The notes under the pieces: model-generated
What the model was told of the DNA's origin: nothing
The model's input: only the letters and a program-made list of their open reading frames with translations
Databases searched by the model: none
From: Anisakis pegreffii
Lineage: Eukaryota > Nematoda > Chromadorea > Rhabditida > Anisakidae
Direction of reading: 5' to 3'
Assembly (NCBI GenBank): GCA_035041965.1
Contig: JAPYMA010003041.1
Span: forward strand, 62,001 to 126,000
DNA length: 64,000 bases
Made by a program: the position numbers and the translations under genes
In this document: positions 42,201 to 53,639 of the stretch, piece after piece
Layout of the letters: the number at the start of each line of letters is the position of its first letter
Position numbering within the stretch: position 1 is the first letter of the stretch

Positions 42201-43155
42201 AGAAATTGTATGAAACGTTTCAGACACCGTTTTCTCGACGTCGTGCAACTCCAGCTTATGATGACTCGTCTTCCCTGTCTAGTAGTACCGATGACAACAT
42301 TCCGAGAGTATTGCCTGGTAGAACTTCGCGCAGCCCGAAAGTACGCTTTTTTGTTCATTTCGGCTAGTTGACATTAGGCATATCGTGGGAGTTCTGTTTT
42401 AATTAAGTAGTAGCGATGAGCAGCTGTCGACTTGTACCCTGATATGAGCTGTTCGCTTCCAGCTGATGCTATTATAGTCTGTAAATAGCACAAGTTTGAA
42501 ACGTTATGGGGCTAACTCTAAATCTCAACCCACTGGGTTAGTTGCGAAAACTAGATCGCATGATTTCGAATGTGCAGGTGTGGGCGTTACTTTCTAGAGT
42601 CGCTCTTGATTTCCCACTGCTCGCCATTGATTTGGAATGAATTTCCGTAAACCCCGTGGATCTGGAAACTCTCCAGAAATTGTGGGGTTTTCCAGACATG
42701 ACCAAGGTATTTCGCTTATTAGGCAAATCAAAGCATTGGCTTTAATTTGCCCAATATGTTATATATGATTCTGATTATACTGTTTTTTAGAAATCGTCCA
42801 GAAAATTCCATACTCCTATCCCAATGTTTTACGTCTATGAAGTTGTTATTCCCTGATATGGCACATGTTAATTCCGAAAAGTTGAAATCTGATTGGATTT
42901 GTGCTCATCTTGCAGATTGCCACTTCGGGCAACAACAACGTGAAAGTGTTTCGTCGTCGTTCAAAGAGTGCACATTTAATGGGCACACTGAATCGTCGTT
43001 CACGACCTGCACTTCCTCCACACCTGCAGCGTGCAGCGTTGCGTGCAATGAATTCTCAGCCAAAACCCCCTGTCACTAGCTACTATGATTGTATTAATCA
43101 AATGCCACTTATGCATGAAAGTGCTTCTGAGAACAATGACTTCTTGACTGATTAA
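36222..43155 (+). CDS. zen-4: Kinesin-6 family motor, ZEN-4/MKLP1 (KIF23) type, 16 exons
   Basis: Plus-end microtubule motor; in the centralspindlin complex with CYK-4/MgcRacGAP it builds the central spindle for cytokinesis. Deduced exons: 36222-36235, 36536-36779, 37230-37409, 37708-37914, 38109-38224, 38558-38670, 38973-39106, 39258-39400, 39713-39863, 40234-40380, 40493-40661, 40938-41077, 41613-41747, 41841-41921, 42224-42340, 42916-43155. All phases join, giving 776 aa against about 775 for C. elegans ZEN-4. Motifs: [17 protein letters not shown]-loop (core 131-138), SSSRSH switch I (306-311), DLAGSER switch II (346-352), then the kinesin-6-like block from [10 protein letters not shown]. 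Residues about 484-631 are charged and coiled-coil-like, and RRRSKSA (710-716) matches the Aurora B/14-3-3 site region of MKLP1. Uncertain points: intron 5 starts with GC; exon 10 has a weak acceptor; exon 11 could start at 40520; an optional exon may lie near 41164-41240. Confidence 0.9.
39145..39167. repeat. (AAT)n microsatellite
   Basis: Run of AAT/ATA trinucleotides in the kinesin intron between exons 7 and 8. Confidence 0.85.
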
Positions 43156-43836
43156 ATGACTGCTTCATTAAATGACTGTTGTTTTTGATTTCACTTGTTT
43201 GTCCTTGTTGTTGTTTGTTTTGCTAAAATATTGAATTCGTCATGGATCTGATTCGAATTTCTTCTAATGTGAATTCTCCATGAGAACGTTCTCATCAGAG
43301 CCTTTACGTTCATACTTTTGGTTGCGATTCGCCGATTAAAACTGTCTCCAGTCCTCCCAAAATTCGAGTCCTTTCTCGAGAAAAAGTCTTGTTTGCATGC
43401 CTTGGGTGGATTCATACTTAGCTTACGTGTATTGTGCCAGGCTAAGTGAAAGTTTGTCTTGTTATGTTTTCATTTGTTGTGTCCCAGTCATTTTTATTTG
43501 CTGCAAATATACGTGTTAACGTACCGATGATTCATTGTTCAATACTGATGTTGTAGTCCCGTGAAACCGGTTGCGTGCTAATTGGTTGCTGTTTGTGTCG
43601 AATTATCATAAATAATCATGATATTATGAGTGTATTTAGATAACTTATGTTTATAAATTAGCACACTTCAATAATTGTTTAGTGTGATTTGTAAATAAAT
43701 GATTAAACGAACGGCGTATAGCATAAATTATTTCTTTTGTGGTAATTGCATTTCTTCACGAATGACAAATTATTTGAGTGGTGGATCGCTCACTGACTTC
43801 AACCGAGCAGCAACAGATCTGAGTCGATTTCGCGGA

Positions 43837-46800
43837 TCACAAGCGGTTGTATCCTGGACTGGGGAGCACTTCAGTAGGCGGTTCCTGACCTGGAGGCATA
43901 GCATGGTCGTTTGGTGCATCAGTTTGAGGGGAGGGTGATTCTTGATGTGGAGTTTCGGTTGTCGTTACAATGATTTTCGTTTGAGTGTAGCCAATTACAC
44001 GTGGTGTTATAGGGCATGGACAGTATCCCGCATCCGATCCTACTGAGCCTTGCACACCGACGGATCCTGCCTGCCCTTCACGACCGCAGGGTCCTGGTTC
44101 ACCCGAAGGACCCAGTGGTCCTTTCTGACCTGAAAGTATTCGGATAAGTCAATGTTGTCGTTGGTGGTATTGGTAAGGAGCGAATTGCTTTCATCGTGAT
44201 TACAATTCATCGTTGTTGTTATTATATTAATAATTACATTGCCTCACAATTTTATTGTTAGTGCCATTATGGTTTCCAATGATATTTTTTGTTTGTTGCC
44301 GTTATAATCATTTTATTAATTCACAAGCAAATGAACAGATCCTGCACTTACCCACACTTCCCTGACGTCCTTCATCTCCCACATATCCAGTAGAGCCTTG
44401 TGGCCCTATCATACCTGGCTCTCCTTTTGTTCCACGTGAACCATGCAAGCCTTGAACCCCTGGCCTTCCAGAAATACCAGACTTTCCAATTACGCCGAAC
44501 TTACCAGTCTTTCCTTGACATCCTTGACTTCCTATAATAGGATGTAGAACTTATTTCCTTCTTACGTTTTCGAAAAGCGAATCGCCTATATGAAAAATGG
44601 AATTTCCATGCATCCCACTCAATACTTCCACTCCAAACAATGATTTTACCTGGATAACCGACTGATCCTACTTCGCCCTGCTTTCCGGTTGGGCCCCTTA
44701 GTCCATACCTACCTGGCTCACCTGCCGGTCCGATTGAACCAGGCGATCCAGAAGGGCCGTTGGGACAAACGCGGCATCCAGCAATCTGCAATGCTCGAAC
44801 ATGCACAAATTATCTCGATATCAATGCACAAATTAAATCATGCAACAAAATTTTACGTGATGTTCGTCGTAATATTCAACAGAAATTCAATGAACAGAAG
44901 AAAATACTCTTTTCAATCACATACAGTGTCTGTGGTGACTTGTGCCGCATTTCCTGGAAGTCCCGGCCCTCCTGATGGCCCTGCTTCTCCAGGAATACCG
45001 TCCTCACCCTGTAAAACTTTCAGCTGGCTATAAGCAGAACAACACTTAATTTCAGTTAAAAAAATGTCAGTAAAAGAATACCTTCCTGAGCGGTGAGAAA
45101 ATAAATATAAATTTTAACGTTTCCGAAATCATTCGCACGAAAATAATTTAGAAAGTTACTACATACATTGTAAATCATTCATAAAAAGTCCTGCAGAAGA
45201 TAACTTAGAATGTGCAAATTATGCTCCTTTTTCTTTAACTGGATCAAAGAATCAAAATTCGAAGAGCGTGAAAAAATGTGACTTCGTTGATACACTCTAT
45301 GTTAGCGACTACTCTATGAACAGTGGAGCTTGTCTATTGTGACAAATCACAGCACAGCTGAAACAATCCAGCAACGCTCTTGAATAGTATCTACTTACTG
45401 ATCGTCCTGGTAATCCAGGTGGCCCTGCTTCACAAGAGTTCTTTTCGTCGCATTCTGCAAAAAGAAATTTCATCATTGAATCAGAAGGATGAAAAACTTT
45501 GGTTAAACTCCTCATAGTTCACTGAAAGTGTGCTTCTCAAAATATTTATCAGTTCAGTATATTACCTTGTGATAGAGGCATCAATGCGCGTAAAATGACC
45601 AAATGATTGGCTAATTGCATGAATCACCAGATTAAAACTGGATACACAGAAAGTGAAATGCCTAATTTTGATGCGAAAACTGCTTTCCACATAAAAAACG
45701 CGACATCTTAAATCAATGAAAATTTCTTCATGATTAAAGATGTAAATTAGATCGCTCACACTGTATATTTTTGCATAATTTTGAAAGAAACATGAGGATT
45801 TTGAGGAACTTCGCAGGAAGCTTGGGAAAGTTTGATGGAATCAGAGCTGGTTGGTAATACGAGTGAAAGTGGACAATCGAAAATTTTGTTGACCACAAAT
45901 GAGCGAATTCCTTGGAAATCGCGATGGAACGGCGCGTTTGCTATGGCCACTTCTTGACTGGTGAACATTCAAGACATCATTATTTTCAGCCTGAAAAACA
46001 ATTCGTTTCGCATGAACAGCGTATAAATTCCAGTATTAATAATGAAAGATGAAACGCAGCTTATGAGGAAATTCGGATCCACGTTCACAACACCTATCGA
46101 TGAGATACAATTAAGGTGTCTAAGTTTATCAATGATAATGCTATCAATCATTGATGGCAATATCGGAATTATTTAATTTTTTGAGAGTTTCTCATTCGCA
46201 GATATCTATCATTAAACCTCATAACGATAATCATCATTACTGTTTCGTTTCCTCGTAATTTCATTATTTTCGTAATTGTGAATGTGAACATAACCTGTCT
46301 TATATGTCTCGCATTATTTTTATCAGTGTTGTATTTGATTATTCGATGCCATGCTTCATCTGACAACGTCCTAATTTGCTTCGATTCCAATTGTACCTGG
46401 ATATTTTAGATAAAGCCATAATAAGCTGTTGCATTGGTAACATAGGCCTGTTGGTAATGACTTTGAAAAGTGAATGCTATAGGTCAGTGGTTCTCGCATG
46501 GAGAAGTTTTAGAGCCAGGAAGGTGAATTACAGAGATTAAAAAAGTCATTTTCGATCCTCCACAAGCCTTCATTATGGTTTTCAAAATGTTTAGTTGATC
46601 GCAATGGATTGATTTATTTGATACCACCACCGCATTGATCACAGAGAACATTTTGCGTTTTTATGTGATTTGTTATTAACTACAAGTTATGGAAAACTAC
46701 TGGAGAAGGAAGCGAATCACGGTTCCATGGATTGTCGAAGGTTGAATGAGGATATGTCATATGATTCAAAGAGGGGGCGGGGGGGGTGGGCACGGAACAT

Positions 46801-47378
46801 GAGGCATAAAAACCAATGGTATCAATTGATATATCATACTTCCGTAAATAACTCACTCTTAAGTAGATCCCTCCCCAATAATGAAACTTGGGGAATCTAC
46901 AACTGTCTTTGGATAGGTAGATCGCTTCTTTGAATAAGGTTCCTCCCACAGGAAATTGGGAAATTTGATTTTATGTTTTTATTCGAGTGGCATATTCCCA
47001 AAAATACCGTCAAAGCTTGGGGGAATGAACGGAATTCAGATAATATCTTCCAACTCAATAATAAAATGAACCAAAATTATGACTTTTGATATCCTTGAAA
47101 ATATTTTAGCTCTCTTGATCAGAAGATATCTGATAAAATGTGATGAATGAACATGTGATGAAGATAAATCACGCAATCAAAATTACTGACTGTGAATAAC
47201 TAATAATAAGTCAAAAATCAGAAAGAAATACAAAATATTGAACAGTAAAATATCAAACCTGCTCATTTATATCAGTAATTTTAACAATCAGTTGACATAA
47301 ACAACTAAATGTCAAGAATAATGAGGTTGCCGATATTAAGACTGCACTAATGCCAGCCACTTTCGAGAGGTCCTTCAT
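43837..47378 (-). CDS. Nematode cuticle collagen, 8 exons
   Basis: Structural protein secreted by the hypodermis into the exoskeleton. Minus-strand exons in order: 47259-47378, 46295-46396, 45861-45990 (or ending at 45894), 45399-45454, 44925-45008, 44650-44785, about 44353-44531 (edge uncertain by one base), 43837-44129; about 355-366 aa. Residues 7-28 form a signal anchor. RSGHSKR (ending near residue 93) is a subtilisin-like cleavage site. A short Gly-X-Y block of 10 triplets follows, then a spacer with CRVC, then 43 uninterrupted triplets, then AGYCPCP and a Thr/Pro/Glu-rich tail of about 50 residues. This order is characteristic of cuticle collagens. The third exon has two possible donors, GTATTA or GTCAAC. 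Two Cys residues (GCQ, GPC) sit inside the long triple-helical block. The gene is convergent with the kinesin gene, with stops 0.7 kb apart. Confidence 0.92.
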
Positions 47379-48630
47379 CTCTTATGATCGTGATGTTACC
47401 AATGTTATGTTAATCTCCTATTTTATTCATGTTTAGCACCGATATTGTTATCGTTATTAGTGTGATTATTAATGGTATACTTTAATCGCTAATGTTAACA
47501 CTAATTGGTTATAATTATATCAGTATTTATGCGAATCACATAATTAGTCTGTGCAAATTGTGATGATTGGTGAGCAGTGTTCCGGTTCATCACAACATTT
47601 CGTCATCTTGAACGAATTTGAATAAACAAATCGCCGATGAAACACACTTGTTTAATTAACACCTAATGCATTCACACATTAACAATCCTGTTCTTTTTCA
47701 TTCCTTGTGGAATATGTTCTCAGACTGATCGTAGCAGTTAATCACAATTTTAACTGCCATTATTATTTTTATTATCACTATTATTATTGCTGTTATTGTC
47801 ATTATTATTGTTATTATTATTGTCATTGTTATCACTATTATCGTAATTATTATCACTGTGATTATTATTGTTATCATAACTACTCTTATTATTTTTCTTA
47901 TTATAATTGTTATAATCTTTATTATTTAATTAATATCATGGTCAATTTGAAATGGACGTCTATCCTACCAACGAGCTATTTACATTCAATTGATATAACA
48001 TAAACATCATCTGTTGTCAATATAGAACATCTTCATTGCTAGATGAATTTTAACTAGAAACTGCATCACGATTTGCTACGAAAGAAGAACCTTCAGTTCT
48101 TCTTCATATTGGAAAGGGATGCGTTGATCAGCATACTCCTACATCTAAAAAACGATTGCTTCAAAGTTTTGCGTGATATGATGATGCGTGTTCCACTGCT
48201 AGATGGGAGAGTGAAGGGATGTTCAAGCAAAATAGTTTCTGTTCTGCGTTCGAGCTTAGACGTGACGCTGTCTGTCATATTCTTCACATTCGAGAGACAA
48301 GAGTCAGTCAAATATTTTATGCATTAAGGAAACAACAAACAAAACGAGGTAAACAAGCAGTGAGGATTAGCTGTCTGGATGAGTCAACTGCCGTACTGGT
48401 GACATTGCTATTCAGTGATTTCATCCAATATTACCCCTTCCCGAGGAGTTCGTTTCTGTCTTACGATCAAAAAACATTAACTGGAAGGTTATGCATCGTC
48501 ATTACTGATTGCAGGTCTAAAGTCAGCGAAGGCATTGCTTTACTCAATTTTGTCTGTGTCACAGATTAAATCGGAGACCATTTGAGGTGCAGCAATCTTA
48601 TGAAATACACCATTTTTCGGTAGGTCGAGT
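47379..48630. other. Intergenic region with unassigned open frames
   Basis: Contains the ATT-rich microsatellite at 47757-47935. Overlapping open frames lie near 48073-48569 on the plus strand, the longest being 48219-48569 (116 codons, starts MFKQNSFCSAFELRR). No family motif is recognisable and there is no convincing splice partner, so they are not called as a gene. Confidence 0.45.
47757..47935. repeat. Imperfect ATT-rich microsatellite
   Basis: About 180 bp dominated by ATT triplets interrupted by GTT, GTC, ATC and CTT, with an irregular third-base pattern. It lies upstream of the collagen start and downstream of the methyltransferase. Confidence 0.85.
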
Positions 48631-51600
48631 TCAGTTCTGAAAGTTCAATTGAAATTGAATATTCTCGTTCGCCTTTTCATCATATTTGTACTGAATCCAT
48701 TGATCAATCAGCATATTTTTCGGCATTACTACTATCAGTGGTGTAAATTCTGCCTTCCAGTTCATTCGGAAGAACTTCAGCATTGAAATTTCACCTGCTT
48801 TCATCAACATCATGGCACACATGGATTTTGCAGATATAAGTTAACGAACAGAAGATGTTCCACTGAGATTACTAATACGGAATCATTAAGCGCTTACAGC
48901 GGGCATTTATGAATTCAATATCAAAACCGTTGTATCAGTTCAGCATCTAAGTCGCACTGTTGATCGACTTTAAATATCGATTTTTGCAAACTTCATGATG
49001 GACATTGATCAGTGTTGCTCTAATGCCTCCAACATAAACAAATTGCATAGGTAAATACCTGCAATTTGAGAATAATTACAAGAATGTCGCTTATATTTGA
49101 AAAGAAGGCAATGGCTAGGTTAAAAGCGTCTATGAGTAGATCTGTTTTCGTAGGCGTTTGGTTTTTTCCTGTACATAACCAATATGACCACTTTAATTTG
49201 GGCGATATATTCACCAAATTACACATTTGCTGGTAGTAATGTTTGGGAGGAAAAGAAAATGCAACAAGAACTGAGCGAACTTGCGATCAGCTCACGATCA
49301 TATCACAATGTGGAAAGTAAGCATTATTGTCGAAAGAACTGATTGTGATATTGATGCAAAACTCGAAGTATCAATGAAAAATATTCGAGTAATTGCTTAA
49401 GATGACGCATAATCTAACCATCCAAATGCTACGTTCTGTTCCATGAATTTGGCAAACTTTTCCCGTGTTTTCATGTCTCCCATATGAAATTCACAATTCC
49501 ACTGGCATACCGTGAGATTGTTTTTGTCCATAGCATTGTTTGGCAGAAACATTTCTATCATATCAAACTGAAAAGTGCGATTTTTTTAACCTCATTGTCA
49601 GTCATGTGCTCTTTTAGAAGTTCTAACAGTCGCATCAATACTGCTCCGGTACACTTGCTATCACTTACTCAAGCCTATGAATCATCGTCCAAATACGTTC
49701 TGCTCCGAATTCCGATCCGAATCTGACTCTGATCATATTATTTAAGTTCTGACCAGTCGTAATGTATTCATCACCAATGCAGCAATCACTGATCCAAGGA
49801 TACAGAAATTCAAACGATTTAATTTCTTGTTGAGAACGACGAGGAAATTTATTTTTTGCAATTTTAGTCGTTTGTTATCAGTAGTTCTATTCTCTGTGAG
49901 CATACGTTTATGAGTATCGATCTTTAACAAACTTATCACTTTAGCTGTCCCTTTTGAAGAATTCAAAACTGAAGCGATGTTACCGTCAACAATGGGATGC
50001 ACAGTGGTTCAGAAGAGTTAATTGAATCAATAAATTCAGATGCGAAGATATTACCTCAGAGGATTCAGTATCCATCAGCAGGTAATCGATCACGTTCACT
50101 TTTGCATATTTGGTCAAGAATGTGATCAGATCAAGATGCGGTATGTTGTGTGGCTTGTACGAACCGTTCTCTGAAAATAACTTCCTGCCTTTGGAGTAAG
50201 AAACATGCAGAATAATGTGGCAGTCCAGCGTTCCAAAGCTGTTTTCAGACTGTTCGCTTTTGCTTTCAATTTATGAAGACAACATCGTCCATCGAACTGT
50301 ATTTTTTCTCATGCAAGCACGATAACATGTTGTTTTCACACGAAAAATGAATCCGAATCTGCGGTTAAATTTTCCGTCATGAATACAAGATAATGTCAGC
50401 CGATTATAACCGGTTAGCAATGTTTATGAACAGCAGTAGTTTGATTATAGTCTCGAAAGGAGATTATTACAATTCCGCTTTCTTATTATTGATCCCGAAA
50501 GATTACTGGTTTATTGCTACTGGTTGTCCCAAACACCTACTCCGAGCGATCATTAGAGCATGTTCAATGGATCAAGCAGGGTGTATTCTCGGGCTCATTT
50601 TGAGTCCGTCTTACTAGAAACCATTGGGCAATATGGGACAGGATCCCTATACCTCAATGCTCGCCAAATCAGTAACTGAATTTAGAATTTAATGAAGACA
50701 GAAAATTCCTAGCGCTATTACCATTGGGTGCGTGGAGAAAGGAATGTTAAGGAAGGAATAATATGAGATTGGTGGTGACGAAAAGATCTGACTCGTGATG
50801 AGTCGTAATTGCTGATTACATAAATAAATAATTAGCTCGATTCGCTAGCTAAAGAACATTGCTGAAGAAACTTCACTGCGTCAGACAGAATATTTTCTGG
50901 ATGCCACATACCGTAGAGCGAAGCGCTTTTAATGCCACTTGTAGCTGCAATAGCGTACGGATAGTATGTGCCGATCGTCGAATACAGTTGTTTGTTTTCA
51001 TTGATCCCTGGATCAGCACCGTGAAAATGACATTGTGCTGGGATTAATTTGCCGAGTTGTTGCTCAGCAGCAATATCTTTACCAATGCCTAGCGTAACTA
51101 CATTGCATTGTTCAGATGCCTGTAATCAATCCCAGAAAAAAAGATAAACGCGTTCAACTTTTCAAACTTATCGTTAAATCTCAATCAATAACGATAAAAA
51201 GTACCGGAATATTTGAGCTGACGTTAAGAAAATATTTTGTTTCATCTGAATTCCGCACTTGCCTCAGTGGAAATCTCTTCAGTATATTGTGCTTCTTCAT
51301 GCAATCATTGACGAGATCTGTAACTTTTCCCCAAATCTTAAAAAAAGACAACGATGAAATGTGCTAAAAGACGTTTGTAACATATCTGTTAGTCAGTTCG
51401 TAACCTAAAATAATTCATTCGTTGACTTCCCCTTCATTCATTCATCACTATTCACAATGTAAGCATACACAAGGTACTGAACGGCATTGAACCACTATCA
51501 CTTAGGATTATTGAACCACAGAACACGTTGGTATCACTTGAATTCCACGGCATCAAACAGATCAACACATAATCAGGGCATTGCTATAGCACCGCTGAAA

Positions 51601-52099
51601 ATAATGTGAAATTCTCTGGTCGAAAACTAACAGCTTCAGCACTGACAGAATACAGACCATCAGCGATACATTGACGATATGTGCGATATAAAGGATCTGC
51701 ATCTGGCAATTTTACTTTGCGATGTACAGGATCTGCATTTGGTATCTCATACTGAAATTACTTTTTGGTATAGGATGGTTAGGTAGTGGCTCATCATGAG
51801 CCACACGCAATCAATTATAAATAGCGGGTCATGAATGAAAGATTATAAATCGCCGGATTTAAATGCGATCATTTTTTCAAGCAAGTCATTCTCTAAATTA
51901 GAATTCATTGCAAACAAATGAGTCAATATTAGCTTCAACTAAGGAATATGAACGAATTGATTACCTCTGCATATTTCACTGTCGCTGAATTTTGAGAGGT
52001 TTTCATTGTCGTCGAATTTTGAAAGATAGTCCTAAATATCAGAATAATCCACGCGGTCGTCAATGCAATCCATAATAACAGAGGACGGAATTTAGGCAT
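48631..52099 (-). CDS. FkbM-type (Methyltransf_21) methyltransferase with N-terminal membrane anchor
   Basis: Putative SAM-dependent methyltransferase, probably a type II membrane protein in the secretory pathway; substrate unknown. Minus-strand exons: 51965-52099, 51647-51751, 51205-51363, 50912-51119, 50055-50170, 49433-49567, and a probable last exon 48631-48828 (351 aa in total). The N-terminus (MPKFRPLLLW start) is followed by a hydrophobic anchor at residues 6-24. Family landmarks are CNVVTLGIGKD, FHGADP (GADP at 167-170) with IGTYYPYAIAA, IDYLLMDTESSE (230-241), VCQWNCEFH, and MLKFFRMNW near the end. The first six exons join in phase. The last exon has no AG acceptor where one is needed (CTGCA then AAATCC at 48828), so either a base has changed, the gene is damaged, or exon 6 reads on to the stop at 49397-49399 (297 aa). 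The intron between exons 4 and 5 carries a repeat copy. Confidence 0.78.
49742..50002 (-). other. Open frame within a methyltransferase intron
   Basis: An 86-codon open frame on the same strand as the host gene, in the intron between exons 5 and 6. It is basic and ends in a hydrophobic stretch (LNFCILGSVIAALVMNTLRL). It resembles an isolated anchor segment, but no partner exons or family were found. It could be a remnant of a duplicated first exon or chance. Confidence 0.25.
50511..50834 (+). repeat. Unclassified ~330-bp repeat, copy 1
   Basis: Aligns along its length with 53006-53340 in the same orientation with moderate divergence. Shared words include TCAATSGATCAA, TCGGGCTC and AAATAAATAA at the end. 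It lies in a methyltransferase intron. In both copies an open frame with the pattern CSxDQxxCIxGLxLSxS ends at an equivalent TAG. Confidence 0.7.
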
Positions 52100-52732
52100 C
52101 ATTCAAAAAGTTTATTAAAGTTGAATACCTATAGATTGAGGGGATTTGAAATTTAAGCATCGTTGAGAAGTTCTCATCGTTTATCAATTTTAAGCATCAG
52201 TTTTTAATGGAGTAATCTGGATACCAGTTACAATAGTTGCTGAACAAGGATATCTCACAGGGATCATAATACTCTCATTTATTTCGAAAAATGGAATCGT
52301 GATGGCAACATTATGCTTCTTGGAATGTTGAAATCATGAATCTGAATGCTAGTCATGGAGCGAACACCGAATTGAATCCGCACTTTTTAAGGAACTTTGA
52401 GATTGTGGTTGGAAACCGGCTCAGCGGCTTCTTGAAAATAAGCTAATGTTGTGCCGTTAATGGAAAATAACTTGGCCCTGATATCTGAAAGGACTAACAT
52501 GATCAGAAAATGATAAATGCCTAACAGAAAAGTGTTGTGTAGTGATCGACTTAGCATCTGTGATCAAATTAGCATACATGATCTGCTGATTTGTCTATGA
52601 GTTGTCGTCTATTGTTAGAAATTTACACACAAAAAACTCTATATAAGGGTGAGATTTCATTGTCTTGTGTGTCTTGTCGTGATCCTAAGTGAAGTCGTGT
52701 CGTGTCTTGGTTTGATCCTAAGTAAAGGCTTG

Positions 52733-52766
52733 CTTCGACAGGGGCAGGAGCAAGCCCCTGTCGAAG
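52733..52766. other. Perfect 13-bp inverted repeat (hairpin)
   Basis: Arms 52733-52745 and 52754-52766 (CTTCGACAGGGGC and its exact complement) enclose the 8-base loop AGGAGCAA. It is GC-richer than its surroundings. The text just after it (GTCTGACAGGGATGACGG) resembles dispersed palindromic repeats of bacterial genomes; that resemblance is from memory and unverified. Confidence 0.75.
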
Positions 52767-53005
52767 TCTGACAGGGATGACGGTGAGCGGTTGGTTTGTC
52801 GATCGTTCTGTGCGATCGGCAAAATGTTCGTCATTGTTGCGATGGCTTAACGGATTGTTGTTGGTATTCGGCTGGATTTAACTATGCAAATTATCTATGG
52901 CAACAGGCACTCGTTATTGGTTAGTTGTGGCGTGCTTGATATGCCGATTGCTATGGATCTACTCGGTTACATTAATCGTTTATTACTGAAAACAAAAGAT
53001 TAATG

Positions 53006-53340
53006 ATTCACTACTGATGGCTGTTCCAAACAACTACTGTGAACGATCGTTGGACAAGTGTTCAATCGATCAATCGGAATGTATTTTCGGGCTCCTTCTG
53101 AGTTCCTCTCCCTAGAAATAAATGGCCATATGGGAGAGTAGCCCAAAACCTCTGTACTTGCCAAATCAATAATTCATGTTCGGATTTCATGAAGGCAGAT
53201 GATTCCAAACGCTATTATCGTTAGCTGCGCGGAAAGAAGAATGCCAAGGAAGGAAGAATGTGATATTAGTGATATTGGTAATAGCAGAGAGGCATGAACT
53301 CGTAATGAGCTTGATTTGCTGATTAAATAAATAAATAGAT
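53006..53340 (+). repeat. Unclassified ~330-bp repeat, copy 2
   Basis: Partner of 50511-50834, about 2.5 kb away in the same orientation. It ends in an AAATAAATAAATAG stretch that could be a short retroposon-like tail, but no target duplication was found. Confidence 0.7.
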
Positions 53341-53639
53341 AAAAAGGCTTGCTTCATCGTCTCGGTCGCTCGTCATCAGTCTTCAGCGACACAACAGAAA
53401 GTGGCGCAAAACCAAAAATCTGATTTCAAAAAAGTCTTAGGCGAAGAAAAGTTTGAGCAGCAAACAATTCCTGAACTGTATCGACTGTCACTGTTCAATG
53501 ACTTACATGAAACTGATTGTCTAATATCCTAGCAGAGTTATCATTACAGGTTGCAGTTGCACTATATGTACCAAAATGGTTGGATCTGCGCAAGCACACC
53601 AGCTCTCTCAACGTTTACTGATGCCAGATAGATTATGAT

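Larger units (their letters stand above)
52100..53631. other. Intergenic region upstream of the methyltransferase
   Basis: No gene recognised. It holds a perfect hairpin at 52733-52766, the duplicated phrase GATCCTAAGT near 52681 and 52715, the second ~330-bp repeat, and a TATATAAG sequence near 52640 with no gene assigned to it. Confidence 0.5.

Noticed and set aside
45969..46160. Hydrophobic minus-strand frame as a collagen transmembrane exon
   Set aside because: It reads straight through a strong acceptor and would need an intron of about 28 bases. The real anchor exon is at 47259-47378, with consistent phase.
46169..46390. Independent small ORF
   Set aside because: Its start lies within collagen exon 2 (46295-46396), and it reads past the donor into the intron.
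48219..48569. 116-codon plus-strand frame as a protein-coding gene
   Set aside because: Overlapping frames of similar length exist on both strands, with no family motif and no splice structure. The evidence is insufficient.
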